DNA from: Streptomyces sp. YS415
Lineage (GTDB): Bacteria; Actinomycetota; Actinomycetes; Streptomycetales; Streptomycetaceae
Reading direction: 5' to 3'
Length of the DNA: 64,000 nt
Assembly: GCF_023544665.1 (NCBI RefSeq)
Contig: NZ_JAMJFL010000030.1
Span: forward strand, 29,611-93,610
The notes beneath the pieces are model-generated. The model was not told the origin of the DNA. It saw only the letters and a program-made list of their open reading frames with translations, and searched no databases. A program made the translations under genes and the position numbers. Below, piece by piece: positions 7,834 to 15,630 of this stretch (position 1 is the stretch's first letter; each line of letters opens with the position of its first letter).

Positions 7834-8805
7834 ATGCCCTTCGCCCGACTGGCCACCGCCACCACCCCCACCTGCCACATCGGACTGGGCCTCGCCGCCG
7901 TCGGCCGCCCCGGCTACATCAACCTCGGCCGCGACGAGGACCTCGGGGAGAACCGCAGTGTCGACGCCCTGCGCAGCCGTACGCACGAACTCCTCGACGC
8001 CGCCTACGCCCAAGGCGTCCGCTACGTCGACGTGGCCCGCTCCTACGGCCGCTCGGAGGAGTTCCTCGCCGACTGGCTGAACGCCCGCCCCGACATCGAC
8101 GACGTGGTCATCGGCAGCAAGTGGGGCTACACCTACACCGCCGGCTGGTCGGCCGAGGCCGAGACGCACGAAGTCAAGGACCACAGCCTCCCGACGTACG
8201 AGCGTCAGCGCGCCGAGACCGACGCCCTGCTCGGCGACCGGCTCGACCTCTACCAGATCCACTCGGTGACCCCGGACAGCCCCGCCCTCACCGACAAGGA
8301 ACTGCACGCCCGGCTCGCCGAGGCCGCCGCCCAGGGCCTCAGTGTCGGCTTCTCCACCAGCGGGCCCGCCCAGGCGGACGCGATCCGGGCCGCCCTCGCC
8401 GTGACGGTCGACGGCGAGCCCCTCTTCCGTACCGTCCAGTCGACGTACAACCTCCTGGAGACCTCCGCCGCCCCTGCCCTGGCCGAGGCCCATGACGCCG
8501 GGCTCACGGTGATCGTCAAGGAAGCCATGGCCAACGGAAGGCTCGCCGGGCCACACGCCCCGGAGGCCCTGAAGGCCGTGGCCGCCGAGACCTCCCTGGG
8601 CACCGACGCCATCGCCCTCGCGCACGTCCTGCGCCAGTCCTGGGCCGGAGTCGTCCTGTCCGGCGCCGCGACCGCCGTGCAGCTCGCGTCCAACCTCCAC
8701 GCGGCCGTCGTCGACCTCGACGAGGACCAGCTGAGCAGGCTGGCGCAGTTGGTGGAGGAGCCGGGGGCGTACTGGGAGCGGCGCGGCCGGCTGGCCTGGC
8801 ACTGA
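7834..8805 (+). CDS. Aldo/keto reductase
   Basis: 323 aa. It has the (beta/alpha)8 aldo/keto reductase pattern: catalytic Asp and Tyr in YVDVARSYGRSEEFL, Lys in GSKWGY, and His in LYQIHSVTPD. NADPH-dependent reduction of an aldehyde or ketone is expected; the substrate is unknown. The ATG at 7834 follows a purine-rich AACGGAG. It is a separate unit after argH and lies directly upstream of the pqrA-like repressor, so it could contribute to stress detoxification, but no operon link is visible. Confidence 0.9.
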   Translation: MPFARLATATTPTCHIGLGLAAVGRPGYINLGRDEDLGENRSVDALRSRTHELLDAAYAQGVRYVDVARSYGRSEEFLADWLNARPDIDDVVIGSKWGYTYTAGWSAEAETHEVKDHSLPTYERQRAETDALLGDRLDLYQIHSVTPDSPALTDKELHARLAEAAAQGLSVGFSTSGPAQADAIRAALAVTVDGEPLFRTVQSTYNLLETSAAPALAEAHDAGLTVIVKEAMANGRLAGPHAPEALKAVAAETSLGTDAIALAHVLRQSWAGVVLSGAATAVQLASNLHAAVVDLDEDQLSRLAQLVEEPGAYWERRGRLAWH

Positions 8806-8831
8806 CCGGCCCATACCGCGTGGCGACGCTA

Positions 8832-8889
8832 TGAGACACGCATGCCCGTGATGAGACAGAGATGTCTCACGTGGGCTATGGTTGTCTCA
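8832..8889. promoter_or_regulatory. Four-half-site symmetric operator for the TetR-type repressor
   Basis: TGAGACA occurs at 8832 and 8852, and its complement TGTCTCA at 8863 and 8883. The inner pair forms TGAGACA-GAGA-TGTCTCA. The outer pair is centred on the same point (8860.5), giving spacings of 20, 11 and 20 bp. The last half-site ends on the A of the start codon at 8889. This is the expected autoregulation site of the downstream repressor. Confidence 0.8.
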
Positions 8890-9440
8890 TGGCTGTCGAT
8901 CGTGACCACGTGCTGCGCAGCGCAGCCGCCCTGCTCACCCGGAAATCCACGTCCACCATGGACGAGGTCGCCAAGGCCGCCGGGATCAGCCGGGCCACCC
9001 TGCACCGCCTCTTCGCCGGGCGCGACGCGCTCGTCCGCGCGCTGGAGGCGCTCGGCATCGCGGAGTGCGAGGCCGCGCTGGACGCGGCTCGCCTGGACGA
9101 GGGCCCCGCGAGCGACGCCGTACGCCGGCTCGTGCGCGAGATGGAGCCCGCGGCCGGCCTGCTCGCCTTCCTCTACACCGAGAACCAGCTGTTCGAGGGG
9201 GACGGGCAGCACGAGGGCTGGGCCCGGCTCGACGTCCGGATCGCCGGACTGTTCCGGCGCGGCCAGCAGCAGGGCGAGTTCCGGATCGACCTCACCCCGG
9301 CCTGGCTCACCGAGGCGCTGTACGGCCTGACGGCCTCCGGCGCCTGGGCGGTCCAGGAGGGCAGGGTCGCGGCCAACGACTTCACGCACATGATCACCGA
9401 GCTGCTGCTCGGCGGCGCACTACGGAGAGAGGAATCATGA
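8889..9440 (+). CDS. pqrA: TetR-family repressor, PqrA-like
   Basis: 183 aa. The N-terminal HTH is typical of TetR (LTRKSTSTMDEVAKAAGISRATLHRLFAGRDAL), followed by a ligand-binding helical domain. The start at ATG 8889 is preferred; an ATG at 8862 lies inside the operator. The stop overlaps the start of the efflux gene (ATGA), so both are one transcript. In S. coelicolor the pqrAB pair at this position is the paraquat-resistance operon, with PqrA repressing it; the symbol is given by that synteny. The natural inducer is not visible here. Confidence 0.82.
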   Translation: MAVDRDHVLRSAAALLTRKSTSTMDEVAKAAGISRATLHRLFAGRDALVRALEALGIAECEAALDAARLDEGPASDAVRRLVREMEPAAGLLAFLYTENQLFEGDGQHEGWARLDVRIAGLFRRGQQQGEFRIDLTPAWLTEALYGLTASGAWAVQEGRVAANDFTHMITELLLGGALRREES

Positions 9441-10960
9441 CCAGCACCCTGCGGCCGGCGGACCCGACCGAGGCGGTGCAGCGTCCGGGCCGGTGGCTCG
9501 CGCTGTCCGTCCTGGTGCTCGCCGTGCTGCTGGTGGCCGTCGACGCGACCGTCCTCGGTCTCGCGACCCCCTACATCAGCGAGGACCTGAACCCCACGGG
9601 CACCCAGCTCCTGTGGATCGGTGACGTCTACTCCTTCGTCATCGCCGGTCTGCTCGTCTCCATGGGCAGCCTCGGCGACCGAATAGGCCGCAAGAAGATC
9701 CTGCTCGTGGGCGCCACGGCGTTCGGCGCGATATCCGTGCTCAACGCGTACGCGACCACCCCCGAGCTGATGATCCTGGCCCGCGCGCTGCTCGGCGTCG
9801 CCGGTGCCACCCTGATGCCGGCCACGCTCGCCCTGATCCGCAACCTCTTCCACGACCCGCGCGAACGCAGCCTCGCCGTGGGCATCTGGGGCGCCACCGC
9901 CTCCGCGGGCACGGCGGTCGGCCCGATCGTCGGCGGCTTCCTGCTGGAGCACTTCTGGTGGGGCTCGGTCTTCCTGATCAACCTGCCCGTGATGGCGGTC
10001 CTGGTGCTCGTCGGCATCCGGATGCTGCCGGAGTCACGCAATCCGAACCCCGGCCCCTGGGACCTGGCCGGCGTGCTGCTGTCACTGGTGGGCATGGTCG
10101 GCGTGGTCTACGCCGTCAAGGAGGCCGCGGCACACGGCCCGGCGTGGGACTCCCTCGCCGTGGGCCTGCTGGGCGCCGCCGCGCTGTACGGCTTCGTGCG
10201 CCGCCAGTTGACGCTCCCGGCGCCGCTGCTGGACATGCGCCTGTTCCGCAACCGCGGCTTCAGCGGGGCGGTCCTGGCGGACCTGCTGACCATCCTCGGC
10301 CTGTCCGGACTGGTCTTCTTCCTCTCCCAGTACCTGCAACTCGTCCAGGGCCGCGGCCCCTTCGAGGCGGGCCTCGCCGAACTCCCCGCCGCCGTGGGCG
10401 CGGTGGCGGCCGGTCTGATCGCGGGCCGGACCGCCCGGCGCTGGTCGGTGCGCGCGGTGGTCTCCGGCGGCCTGGCGGCGGTGGGCCTGGCGCTGGCCGC
10501 GCTGACCGTGCTGGACCAGTCGACCGGCTACCCCCTGCTCGGCGCGGCCCTGCTGGTGGTCGGCATCGGCGCCGGATTCTCCTTCACGGTGACGGCGGAC
10601 GTCATCCTGTCCTCCGTACCGAAGGAACAGGCCGGTGCGGCCTCGGCGGTGTCGGAAACGGCGTACGAACTGGGCGCGGCCCTCGGCATCGCCGTCCTGG
10701 GGTCCATCGTGACGGGCGTCTACCGGGACTTCACCGGACCGGCGGGCACTCCGGACGCGGCGCACGAGTCGCTCGGCGGCGCGGTGGAAGCGGCGGCGGG
10801 GATGCCCGCGGAGTCGGCGCAGAGCATGCTGGACGCGGCCCGTCAGTCCTTCGTGGACGGCCTGGCCCTCGCGGCGGGCGCGGGAGCGACGGTCCTGCTG
10901 CTGGCGTCGGTGGCGGCGTGGTTCATGCTCCGCCACCAGAAGCTGGAGAGCCGCCCGTAA
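9437..10960 (+). CDS. pqrB: MFS efflux transporter (DHA2, 14-helix type), PqrB-like
   Basis: 507 aa with the pattern of a 14-helix drug:H+ antiporter. Motif A is GSLGDRIGRKKILLVG, motif D1 region AVDATVLGLATPYISEDL, and motif C-like GATASAGTAVGPIVGGFLLE. It should export cationic toxicants using the proton gradient in the cell membrane. The ATG at 9437 overlaps the pqrA stop by 4 nt. Its S. coelicolor counterpart confers paraquat resistance (established for that species). A strong hairpin follows the stop. Confidence 0.88.
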   Translation: MTSTLRPADPTEAVQRPGRWLALSVLVLAVLLVAVDATVLGLATPYISEDLNPTGTQLLWIGDVYSFVIAGLLVSMGSLGDRIGRKKILLVGATAFGAISVLNAYATTPELMILARALLGVAGATLMPATLALIRNLFHDPRERSLAVGIWGATASAGTAVGPIVGGFLLEHFWWGSVFLINLPVMAVLVLVGIRMLPESRNPNPGPWDLAGVLLSLVGMVGVVYAVKEAAAHGPAWDSLAVGLLGAAALYGFVRRQLTLPAPLLDMRLFRNRGFSGAVLADLLTILGLSGLVFFLSQYLQLVQGRGPFEAGLAELPAAVGAVAAGLIAGRTARRWSVRAVVSGGLAAVGLALAALTVLDQSTGYPLLGAALLVVGIGAGFSFTVTADVILSSVPKEQAGAASAVSETAYELGAALGIAVLGSIVTGVYRDFTGPAGTPDAAHESLGGAVEAAAGMPAESAQSMLDAARQSFVDGLALAAGAGATVLLLASVAAWFMLRHQKLESRP

Positions 10961-10981
10961 CGGGGCGCGGGGCGCACGCGA

Positions 10982-11012
10982 ACGGCGGGCCGCTCGGGGA
11001 GCGGCCCGCCGT
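10982..11012. terminator. Bidirectional terminator between pqrB and plsC-like gene
   Basis: Perfect 14-bp stem ACGGCGGGCCGCTC / GAGCGGCCCGCCGT with a 3-nt loop, lying between two convergent genes that end at 10960 and 11030. Confidence 0.8.
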
Positions 11013-11029
11013 CGGGAGGGGTGCGGGGG

Positions 11030-11701
11030 CTACGCCGCCTTCGCCTTGGTGGCGTACATGTCCACGTACTCCTGACCGGACAGGCGCATGACCTCGGTCA
11101 TCACCGAGTCGGTGACCGCGCGCAGGACGTAGCGGTCACGGTCCATGCCGTCGTAGCGGGAGAACTCCATCGCCTCGCCGAAGCGCACCGTCACCTTGCT
11201 GGGGCGCGGCATCCCCGCGCCCCCGGGCTGGATCTTGTCCGTGCCGATCATCGCGAACGGCACCACCGGCGCCCCGGTCATCAGGGTGAGCCGTGCGATA
11301 CCGGTCCGCCCGCGGTAGAGGCGGCCGTCGGGCGAGCGGGTGCCCTCGGGGTAGATGCCGAAGAGCTTGCCCTCCTCCAGGATGCGGCGGCCGGTCATCA
11401 GCGCCGCGACGCCGCCCCGGCCACCGTCCCGGTCGACGGGGATCATGCCGACGCCGGTGAAGAACCAGGCCATCAGCCGGCCCTTCAGCCCCTTGCCGGT
11501 GACGTACTCGTCCTTGCCGATGAAGAAGACCTGCCGGTCGCAGACGAGCGGAAGGATCATCGAGTCGATGAAGGTGAGGTGGTTGCCGGCCAGGATGACC
11601 GGACCGTCGCCCGGGATGTGCTCCGCGCCCTCCACCTGTGGGCGGAACATCAGGCGCATGATCGGTCCGAGCACTGCCTTGATGAGCGCGAAGCGGGACA
11701 A
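11030..11701 (-). CDS. 1-acyl-sn-glycerol-3-phosphate acyltransferase (PlsC family)
   Basis: About 223 aa. The acyltransferase signature is present: NHLTFID (HX4D catalytic pair), the VGMIPVDRDG block, and YPEGTRSPDG for substrate phosphate binding. It should transfer an acyl chain to lysophosphatidic acid or a related lysolipid at the membrane. I start it at TTG 11701 because GGAGGG precedes it; TTG at 11719 is another option. It is divergent from the glycerophosphodiesterase gene across a 368-nt gap, so both lipid-related genes may share control. Confidence 0.9.
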   Translation of the reverse strand: MSRFALIKAVLGPIMRLMFRPQVEGAEHIPGDGPVILAGNHLTFIDSMILPLVCDRQVFFIGKDEYVTGKGLKGRLMAWFFTGVGMIPVDRDGGRGGVAALMTGRRILEEGKLFGIYPEGTRSPDGRLYRGRTGIARLTLMTGAPVVPFAMIGTDKIQPGGAGMPRPSKVTVRFGEAMEFSRYDGMDRDRYVLRAVTDSVMTEVMRLSGQEYVDMYATKAKAA

Positions 11702-11783
11702 CGGGCCCTCCGGTGTCAAGGGGTCGATATAAGTCTGTGCAGGTGAGGACGATACTCGCGGTTCCCCGGGTCGCGCACATCGG

Positions 11784-11827
11784 GTTCACGGGAGTCTTAC
11801 GCACTGTTGACGCGGGTTTACCTGCGC
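11784..11827. promoter_or_regulatory. PHO-box-like direct repeats (PhoP site candidate)
   Basis: Four consecutive 11-nt units begin GTTCACG (11784), TCTTACG (11795), GTTGACG (11806) and TTTACCT (11817), resembling the Streptomyces PhoP repeat GTTCACC. Matches to the core are 6, 3, 5 and about 3 of 7. The site lies 83 nt from plsC and about 240 nt from glpQ. glpQ1 of S. coelicolor is known to be PhoP-dependent. The rest of the 11702-12069 gap shows a TACGAT -10-like hexamer at 12027. Confidence 0.45.
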
Positions 11828-12069
11828 AGCAGTGCCGTCGCCCGCCGGAAACCCGCGCGGAACGGTGTGACCGACGTCGCGCCGACCCGGGTGAGGGGGT
11901 TCGCCTCACGACTACCCGGGGAGCCGCGCCCGATGCCGACGGTTCGTCAGAACTCTGCCCCCGTACGACATCCCGAATCACCCGCGTGTTCGATCAGGGG
12001 TCTCCCGCCGGTCATGGGGGGCACCCTACGATCGGCCCGCACTGAAGAGCCGAGGGCAGGGAGGCGCTC

Positions 12070-13236
12070 ATGGGAACGCAGGAGTCGGACGAGCAGGCGC
12101 GCGGAACCGGGCGCCGGGCGCTGCTGGGCGCCGCGGTGCTGGGGGCGGGCGGAGCGGTCCTCGGACTGTCCGGTACGGCCCGGGCCGCGGGCGACGGGTA
12201 CGGAGGCGGCGGTGTGAAGAGCCTGCCCAAGCCCACGATCATCGGCCACCGCGGTGCCAGCGGCTACCGGCCAGAGCACACCCTGGCCGCCTACCAGCTG
12301 GCCCTGGACATGGGCGCCCACATCGTCGAGGCCGGCGACCTGGTGCCCACCAAGGACGGCCACCTGGTCTGCCGCCACGAGCCGGAGATCGGCGGCACCA
12401 CCGACGTCGCCGACCACCCCGAGTTCGCCGGCCGCAAGACCACCAAGCTGCTCGACGGGGTCGCCACCACCGGCTGGTTCACCGAGGACTTCACGCTCGC
12501 CGAGCTCAAGACGCTCCGCGCGATCGAGCGCATCCCCGGCAACCGCCCGCACAACACCCTCTACAACGGCCGCTGGGAGATCCCCACCTTCGAAGAGGTG
12601 CTCCGCTGGCAGGAGGAGCAGACCCGCAAGCGCGGCAAGCAGGTCTGGATCTACCCCGAGCTCAAGCACCCCACCTACTTCCGCAAGCTGGGCCTCGGCC
12701 TGGAGGAGCGGATCGCGAAGGCGCTGCGCAAGCACGGCAAGCACAAGTGGAACTCCCCGGTCATCGTCCAGTCGTTCGAGCCGACCAGCATCCAGCGCCT
12801 GCACAAGCTCATCGACAACCCGCTGGTGGTGCTGCTGTCCGGCGCGAGCACGCGGCCGTACGACTTCGTGGACAGCGGTGACCCGCGGACCGTCGCCGAC
12901 CTGATCAAGCCGGCCGGGCTGCGCGAGATCGCCTCCTACGCCCAGGGCATCGGCCCGACCCTCGACCTGATCATCCCGAGGGACGCGAGCGGCAGGCTCA
13001 CCACGCCCACCACCCTGGTCGCCGACGCGCACAAGGTGGGCCTGGTCCTGCACCCCTGGACACTGCGCAACGAGAACCCGTTCCTCCCGGCGGACTTCCG
13101 CAAGGGCACGGACGCGGACGCCTACGGCGACGTCTTCGGCGCGTACAAGGCGTACTTCGCCACCGGCATCGACGGGGTCTTCACGGACCACCCGGACACC
13201 GGTCTGCTGGCCCGCGAGGACTTCGTCAACGGCTGA
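12070..13236 (+). CDS. glpQ1: Secreted glycerophosphodiester phosphodiesterase
   Basis: 388 aa. The N-terminus has a twin-arginine-type signal (GTGRRALLGAAVLGAGGAVLGL, cut near ARAAG). The GDPD domain starts IIGHRGASGYRPEHTLAAYQLALDMGAH, contains the catalytic His pair region (KDGHLVCRHEPEI) and ends GIDGVFTDHPDTG. It hydrolyses glycerophosphodiesters outside the cell to glycerol 3-phosphate, feeding phosphate and carbon supply. Position matches S. coelicolor glpQ1, which is induced by phosphate limitation. RBS GGGAGG lies before the ATG at 12070. A GC hairpin follows at 13264. Confidence 0.93.
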   Translation: MGTQESDEQARGTGRRALLGAAVLGAGGAVLGLSGTARAAGDGYGGGGVKSLPKPTIIGHRGASGYRPEHTLAAYQLALDMGAHIVEAGDLVPTKDGHLVCRHEPEIGGTTDVADHPEFAGRKTTKLLDGVATTGWFTEDFTLAELKTLRAIERIPGNRPHNTLYNGRWEIPTFEEVLRWQEEQTRKRGKQVWIYPELKHPTYFRKLGLGLEERIAKALRKHGKHKWNSPVIVQSFEPTSIQRLHKLIDNPLVVLLSGASTRPYDFVDSGDPRTVADLIKPAGLREIASYAQGIGPTLDLIIPRDASGRLTTPTTLVADAHKVGLVLHPWTLRNENPFLPADFRKGTDADAYGDVFGAYKAYFATGIDGVFTDHPDTGLLAREDFVNG

Positions 13237-13263
13237 GCGCCCCACCCCGGTTGGGGTGACAAG

Positions 13264-13298
13264 CGGCCGCCCGGGCAACCCGCTGCCCCGGCGGCCGC
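13264..13298 (+). terminator. Hairpin after glpQ1
   Basis: GCGGCCGCC at 13264-13272 pairs with GGCGGCCGC at 13290-13298 around a 17-nt, partly pairable loop. There is no T-tract. It lies between the glpQ1 stop and the next start. Confidence 0.55.
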
Positions 13299-13310
13299 GT
13301 CGTGCCGCAT

Positions 13311-13826
13311 ATGACAACGGACTTTGTGGCCGACGTTCTCGCGCTGCGCCCCCTGCTCACCGCCGAGGCCTCCGCGGAGGCGCACGCCTCCGGAACCGAA
13401 CCCGGCGACCTGGAGCAGGCGGTCTGGCTCCGCCTGCTGGAGCTCCTCGACGCCCAGGGTCCGCCGCCCGACCCCGAGCGCTGGCTGCGCTCCGCCGTGC
13501 GCTCCGAGGTGCGCCGCGCCCGCCGGACCCACCGCCTCGAACGGCCGTACGGCGCCGAACCCGCGGACGAGCCCGACCGCGGCCCCGAGCATCTCGCCCT
13601 CAGGTCCGCCCGCCACCGCGCCCTGCGCGACGCCGTCCGCCGACTGCCCGGACGCTGCCCCGGCCTGGTGGAGGCGCTGCTTTCGCCGAGGGACATGACA
13701 TACCGGGAGATCGCGGGGGAGTTGGGTATCTCACAGGGCAGTCTTGGCCCGGAACGTTCCAGATGCCTGGGTTGTCTACGGCGATTGCTGACGCCGGAGG
13801 TTGCGGCTTCCGGAGCGCGGGGATAG
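13311..13826 (+). CDS. Small RNA polymerase sigma-factor-like protein
   Basis: 171 aa. The layout is that of a short ECF-like sigma factor: a region-2-like segment (LEQAVWLRLLELLDAQG...WLRSAVRSEVRRARRTHRLER), a charged linker, and a region-4-like HTH (LPGRCPGLVEALLSPRDMTYREIAGELGISQGSLGPERSRCLGCLRRLL). Region 2 lacks the usual strong -10 recognition motif, so activity is not certain. The ATG at 13311 has no clear ribosome site; a GTG 9 nt upstream is in frame. No anti-sigma gene is adjacent. Confidence 0.7.
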   Translation: MTTDFVADVLALRPLLTAEASAEAHASGTEPGDLEQAVWLRLLELLDAQGPPPDPERWLRSAVRSEVRRARRTHRLERPYGAEPADEPDRGPEHLALRSARHRALRDAVRRLPGRCPGLVEALLSPRDMTYREIAGELGISQGSLGPERSRCLGCLRRLLTPEVAASGARG

Positions 13827-13871
13827 GAGTGAGGGACAACAGGCGATCAGGTGAGCGGGAGGCGTGCGCAC

Positions 13872-14369
13872 ATGGGCATGAGCGTGACCATCTCTGCGGC
13901 GACCGAGCAGGACGCGGAGCAGATCTACAAGCTGCAGTACCTGTGCTTCCAGAGCGAGGCGGCGCTGTACGGCAACTACCGCATCGACCCGCTCGTCCAG
14001 ACGCTGGACTCGGTGCGTGAGGAAGTCGCCGAGGACTGCGTCTTCGTGGCCCGCCTCGGCGACGAGGTGGTCGGTTCGGTCCGCGGCTCGGTCACCGAGG
14101 ACGGCGCCGCCGCCATCGGCAAGCTCTGCGTCCACCCCCGCCTGCAGGGCCACGGCATCGGTGCCCGTCTCCTCCGGGCGGCCGAGGCCGCCCTCGCCGA
14201 GGAGCGCGGCGCCAAGCGCTTCCGCCTGCACACCGGCCACCGCAGCGAGACCAGCCTCCGCCTCTACCGCAAGGTCGGCTACACCGCGGTCGGCACCTCC
14301 GAGGGCACGGACGGCGTACCGATGATCATCCTGGAGAAGGCGGCGGGCGACTACGCGGCTACGGCGTGA
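13872..14369 (+). CDS. GNAT-family N-acetyltransferase
   Basis: 165 aa. It has the acetyl-CoA pyrophosphate loop (VHPRLQGHGIGARLLRAAE) and the beta-alpha region ETSLRLYRKVGY typical of GNAT enzymes. The substrate cannot be told. The ATG at 13872 follows GGGAGG by 9 nt; a second ATG two codons later is possible. Its 3' end overlaps the convergent membrane-protein gene by 11 nt, a tight tail-to-tail arrangement. Confidence 0.88.
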   Translation: MGMSVTISAATEQDAEQIYKLQYLCFQSEAALYGNYRIDPLVQTLDSVREEVAEDCVFVARLGDEVVGSVRGSVTEDGAAAIGKLCVHPRLQGHGIGARLLRAAEAALAEERGAKRFRLHTGHRSETSLRLYRKVGYTAVGTSEGTDGVPMIILEKAAGDYAATA

Positions 14370-14775
14370 CGCCGCGCGCCCTGCGCAGCCAGTAGATCGC
14401 CGAGAGCGGCAGCAGTACAGGGATGAACAGATACCCCATGCCGTACTCCGACCAGACCGTCGCGTCGGGGAACGCCGAGGGGTCCACCAGGGTCCAGGTA
14501 CCGACGATCAGTACGCCCGCGAGTTCGGCGGCGCAACACACCAGCGCCGCCCTGCGGGCCATCTCACCGCCCCTGACCAGCGTGTACGTGATGAAGCCGT
14601 ACACCAGCCCGGCCACCGCCGACAGCGAGTAGGCGAGCGGGGCCCGGTCGAACTCCGTGGCGATCTGCACCGCCGACCGCGACACCGCGCCGACGACCAT
14701 CACGCCGTACAGCCAGACGAGCAGCATGCCGGGCCCGCTGATGAGCCGGGTGCGCTTGCCCTCCACGGCTGTCAT
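14359..14775 (-). CDS. Small integral membrane protein, function unknown
   Basis: 138 aa with four hydrophobic stretches (LLVWLYGVMVVGAVSRSAV, YSLSAVAGLVYGFITYTL, AALVCCAAELAGVLIVGTW, YLFIPVLLPLSAIYWLRRA). It looks like a conserved Streptomyces membrane protein without a named domain that I recognise. The ATG at 14775 lies 1 nt after the stop of the upstream membrane-protein gene, so the pair is coupled. The start further upstream at 14961 would run through that gene and is rejected. Confidence 0.8.
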   Translation of the reverse strand: MTAVEGKRTRLISGPGMLLVWLYGVMVVGAVSRSAVQIATEFDRAPLAYSLSAVAGLVYGFITYTLVRGGEMARRAALVCCAAELAGVLIVGTWTLVDPSAFPDATVWSEYGMGYLFIPVLLPLSAIYWLRRARGVTP

Positions 14776-14776
14776 C

Positions 14777-15136
14777 TCAGCCTCCCCAGATGTCGTAGAG
14801 CCGCACCTGGAGCACCGCGAGCACCACGCCCCCGGCCGCGACCGTGAGTGAACCCCACTTGGTCCGCTCGGCCAGCGACATGAACCCCGCGGCCGGCACG
14901 CACGCGAACGAGCCCAGCAGGTAGGCGACGAAGATCGTCTTTCCCTGCTCGGGGTCCTCACCGCGTGCCAGCAGCACGATCCCGACCACCAGCTCGACCA
15001 GCGCCAGCAGGGTCACCACGGCCATGCCGATGAAGTGCCAGTCCTTCGTCGGCTCGTCGCGGTACGCGGCGAAGCCGCACCACGCGGCGAGCAGCAGGGC
15101 GGCGACGCCGGTCACGAGCGTCAGGGCAGCAAGCAT
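14777..15136 (-). CDS. Small integral membrane protein, function unknown
   Basis: 119 aa, about four membrane helices (LAALTLVTGVAALLLAAWCGF, FIGMAVVTLLALVELVVGIVLL, IFVAYLLGSFACVPAAGFMSL, LTVAAGGVVLAVLQV). First gene of a two-gene reverse-strand unit with the 138-aa membrane protein. No catalytic motif is visible. Confidence 0.8.
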   Translation of the reverse strand: MLAALTLVTGVAALLLAAWCGFAAYRDEPTKDWHFIGMAVVTLLALVELVVGIVLLARGEDPEQGKTIFVAYLLGSFACVPAAGFMSLAERTKWGSLTVAAGGVVLAVLQVRLYDIWGG

Positions 15137-15438
15137 GCAGTGACCCTATTACGGGCCAAAAGGCCTGGTGCGGCCGACCCCGGCGCCCCGCCGGGATGAC
15201 CACCGTGGCCTTGGCCACAACCCACCAGGCCCACGAACCGGCCGGCGACCTCGTGGTGTCCGACCTCTCGGCGTTGTCCGCGCTGGTCACCGGCCGGGGC
15301 GTGCGGATCTCCGTCCGGAGGTGCGGCCTGTCCATCACTGTCCGCATGCCGGACAGCGGTTCTCGCTCACCGCGTTTCGTCTGCTTTACTGATCGCATGA
15401 CCACGACGAGCTGCCGCACCCTTGCGACCGAGGCGACC

Positions 15439-15483
15439 ATGACGCCCGGTGCTCGTTGTATGTGTCGAATGTGCGCCTTCTAG
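15439..15483 (+). CDS. Cys/Met-rich leader peptide upstream of the methionine importer
   Basis: A 14-codon frame encodes MTPGARCMCRMCAF and stops at TAG 15481-15483. GAGG lies 5-8 nt before the ATG. An in-frame ATG at 15397 would give 28 residues. Five of the last eight residues are Cys or Met, fitting translation-sensing of sulfur amino acids before metNIQ, which starts 147 nt later. Weak hairpins follow (CTCGC/GCGAG at 15509-15526, CGTACG repeats at 15542-15563). The frame is also open back to 15196 with a plausible 95-aa product, so the true extent is uncertain. The rest of the 15137-15630 gap shows nothing else I can name. Confidence 0.5.
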   Translation: MTPGARCMCRMCAF

Positions 15484-15630
15484 AGGGCCCCCGCACCACG
15501 TTCCGAGCCTCGCGCCCCGAAGCGAGCCGCCACGGCCTGTCCGTACGCCTCTCCAGCCGTACGTGATCCAGCTGCCCCGCGCACCTTTTCCCTCCCGTAC
15601 CAGGGCACACCCACGCCCGCGTACTCGACA

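Noticed and set aside
15196..15438. Coding region of a 95-aa protein ending in the leader peptide
   Set aside because: The first half has coding-like third positions, but the part near 15350-15397 does not, and I recognise no family. Kept only as a note.
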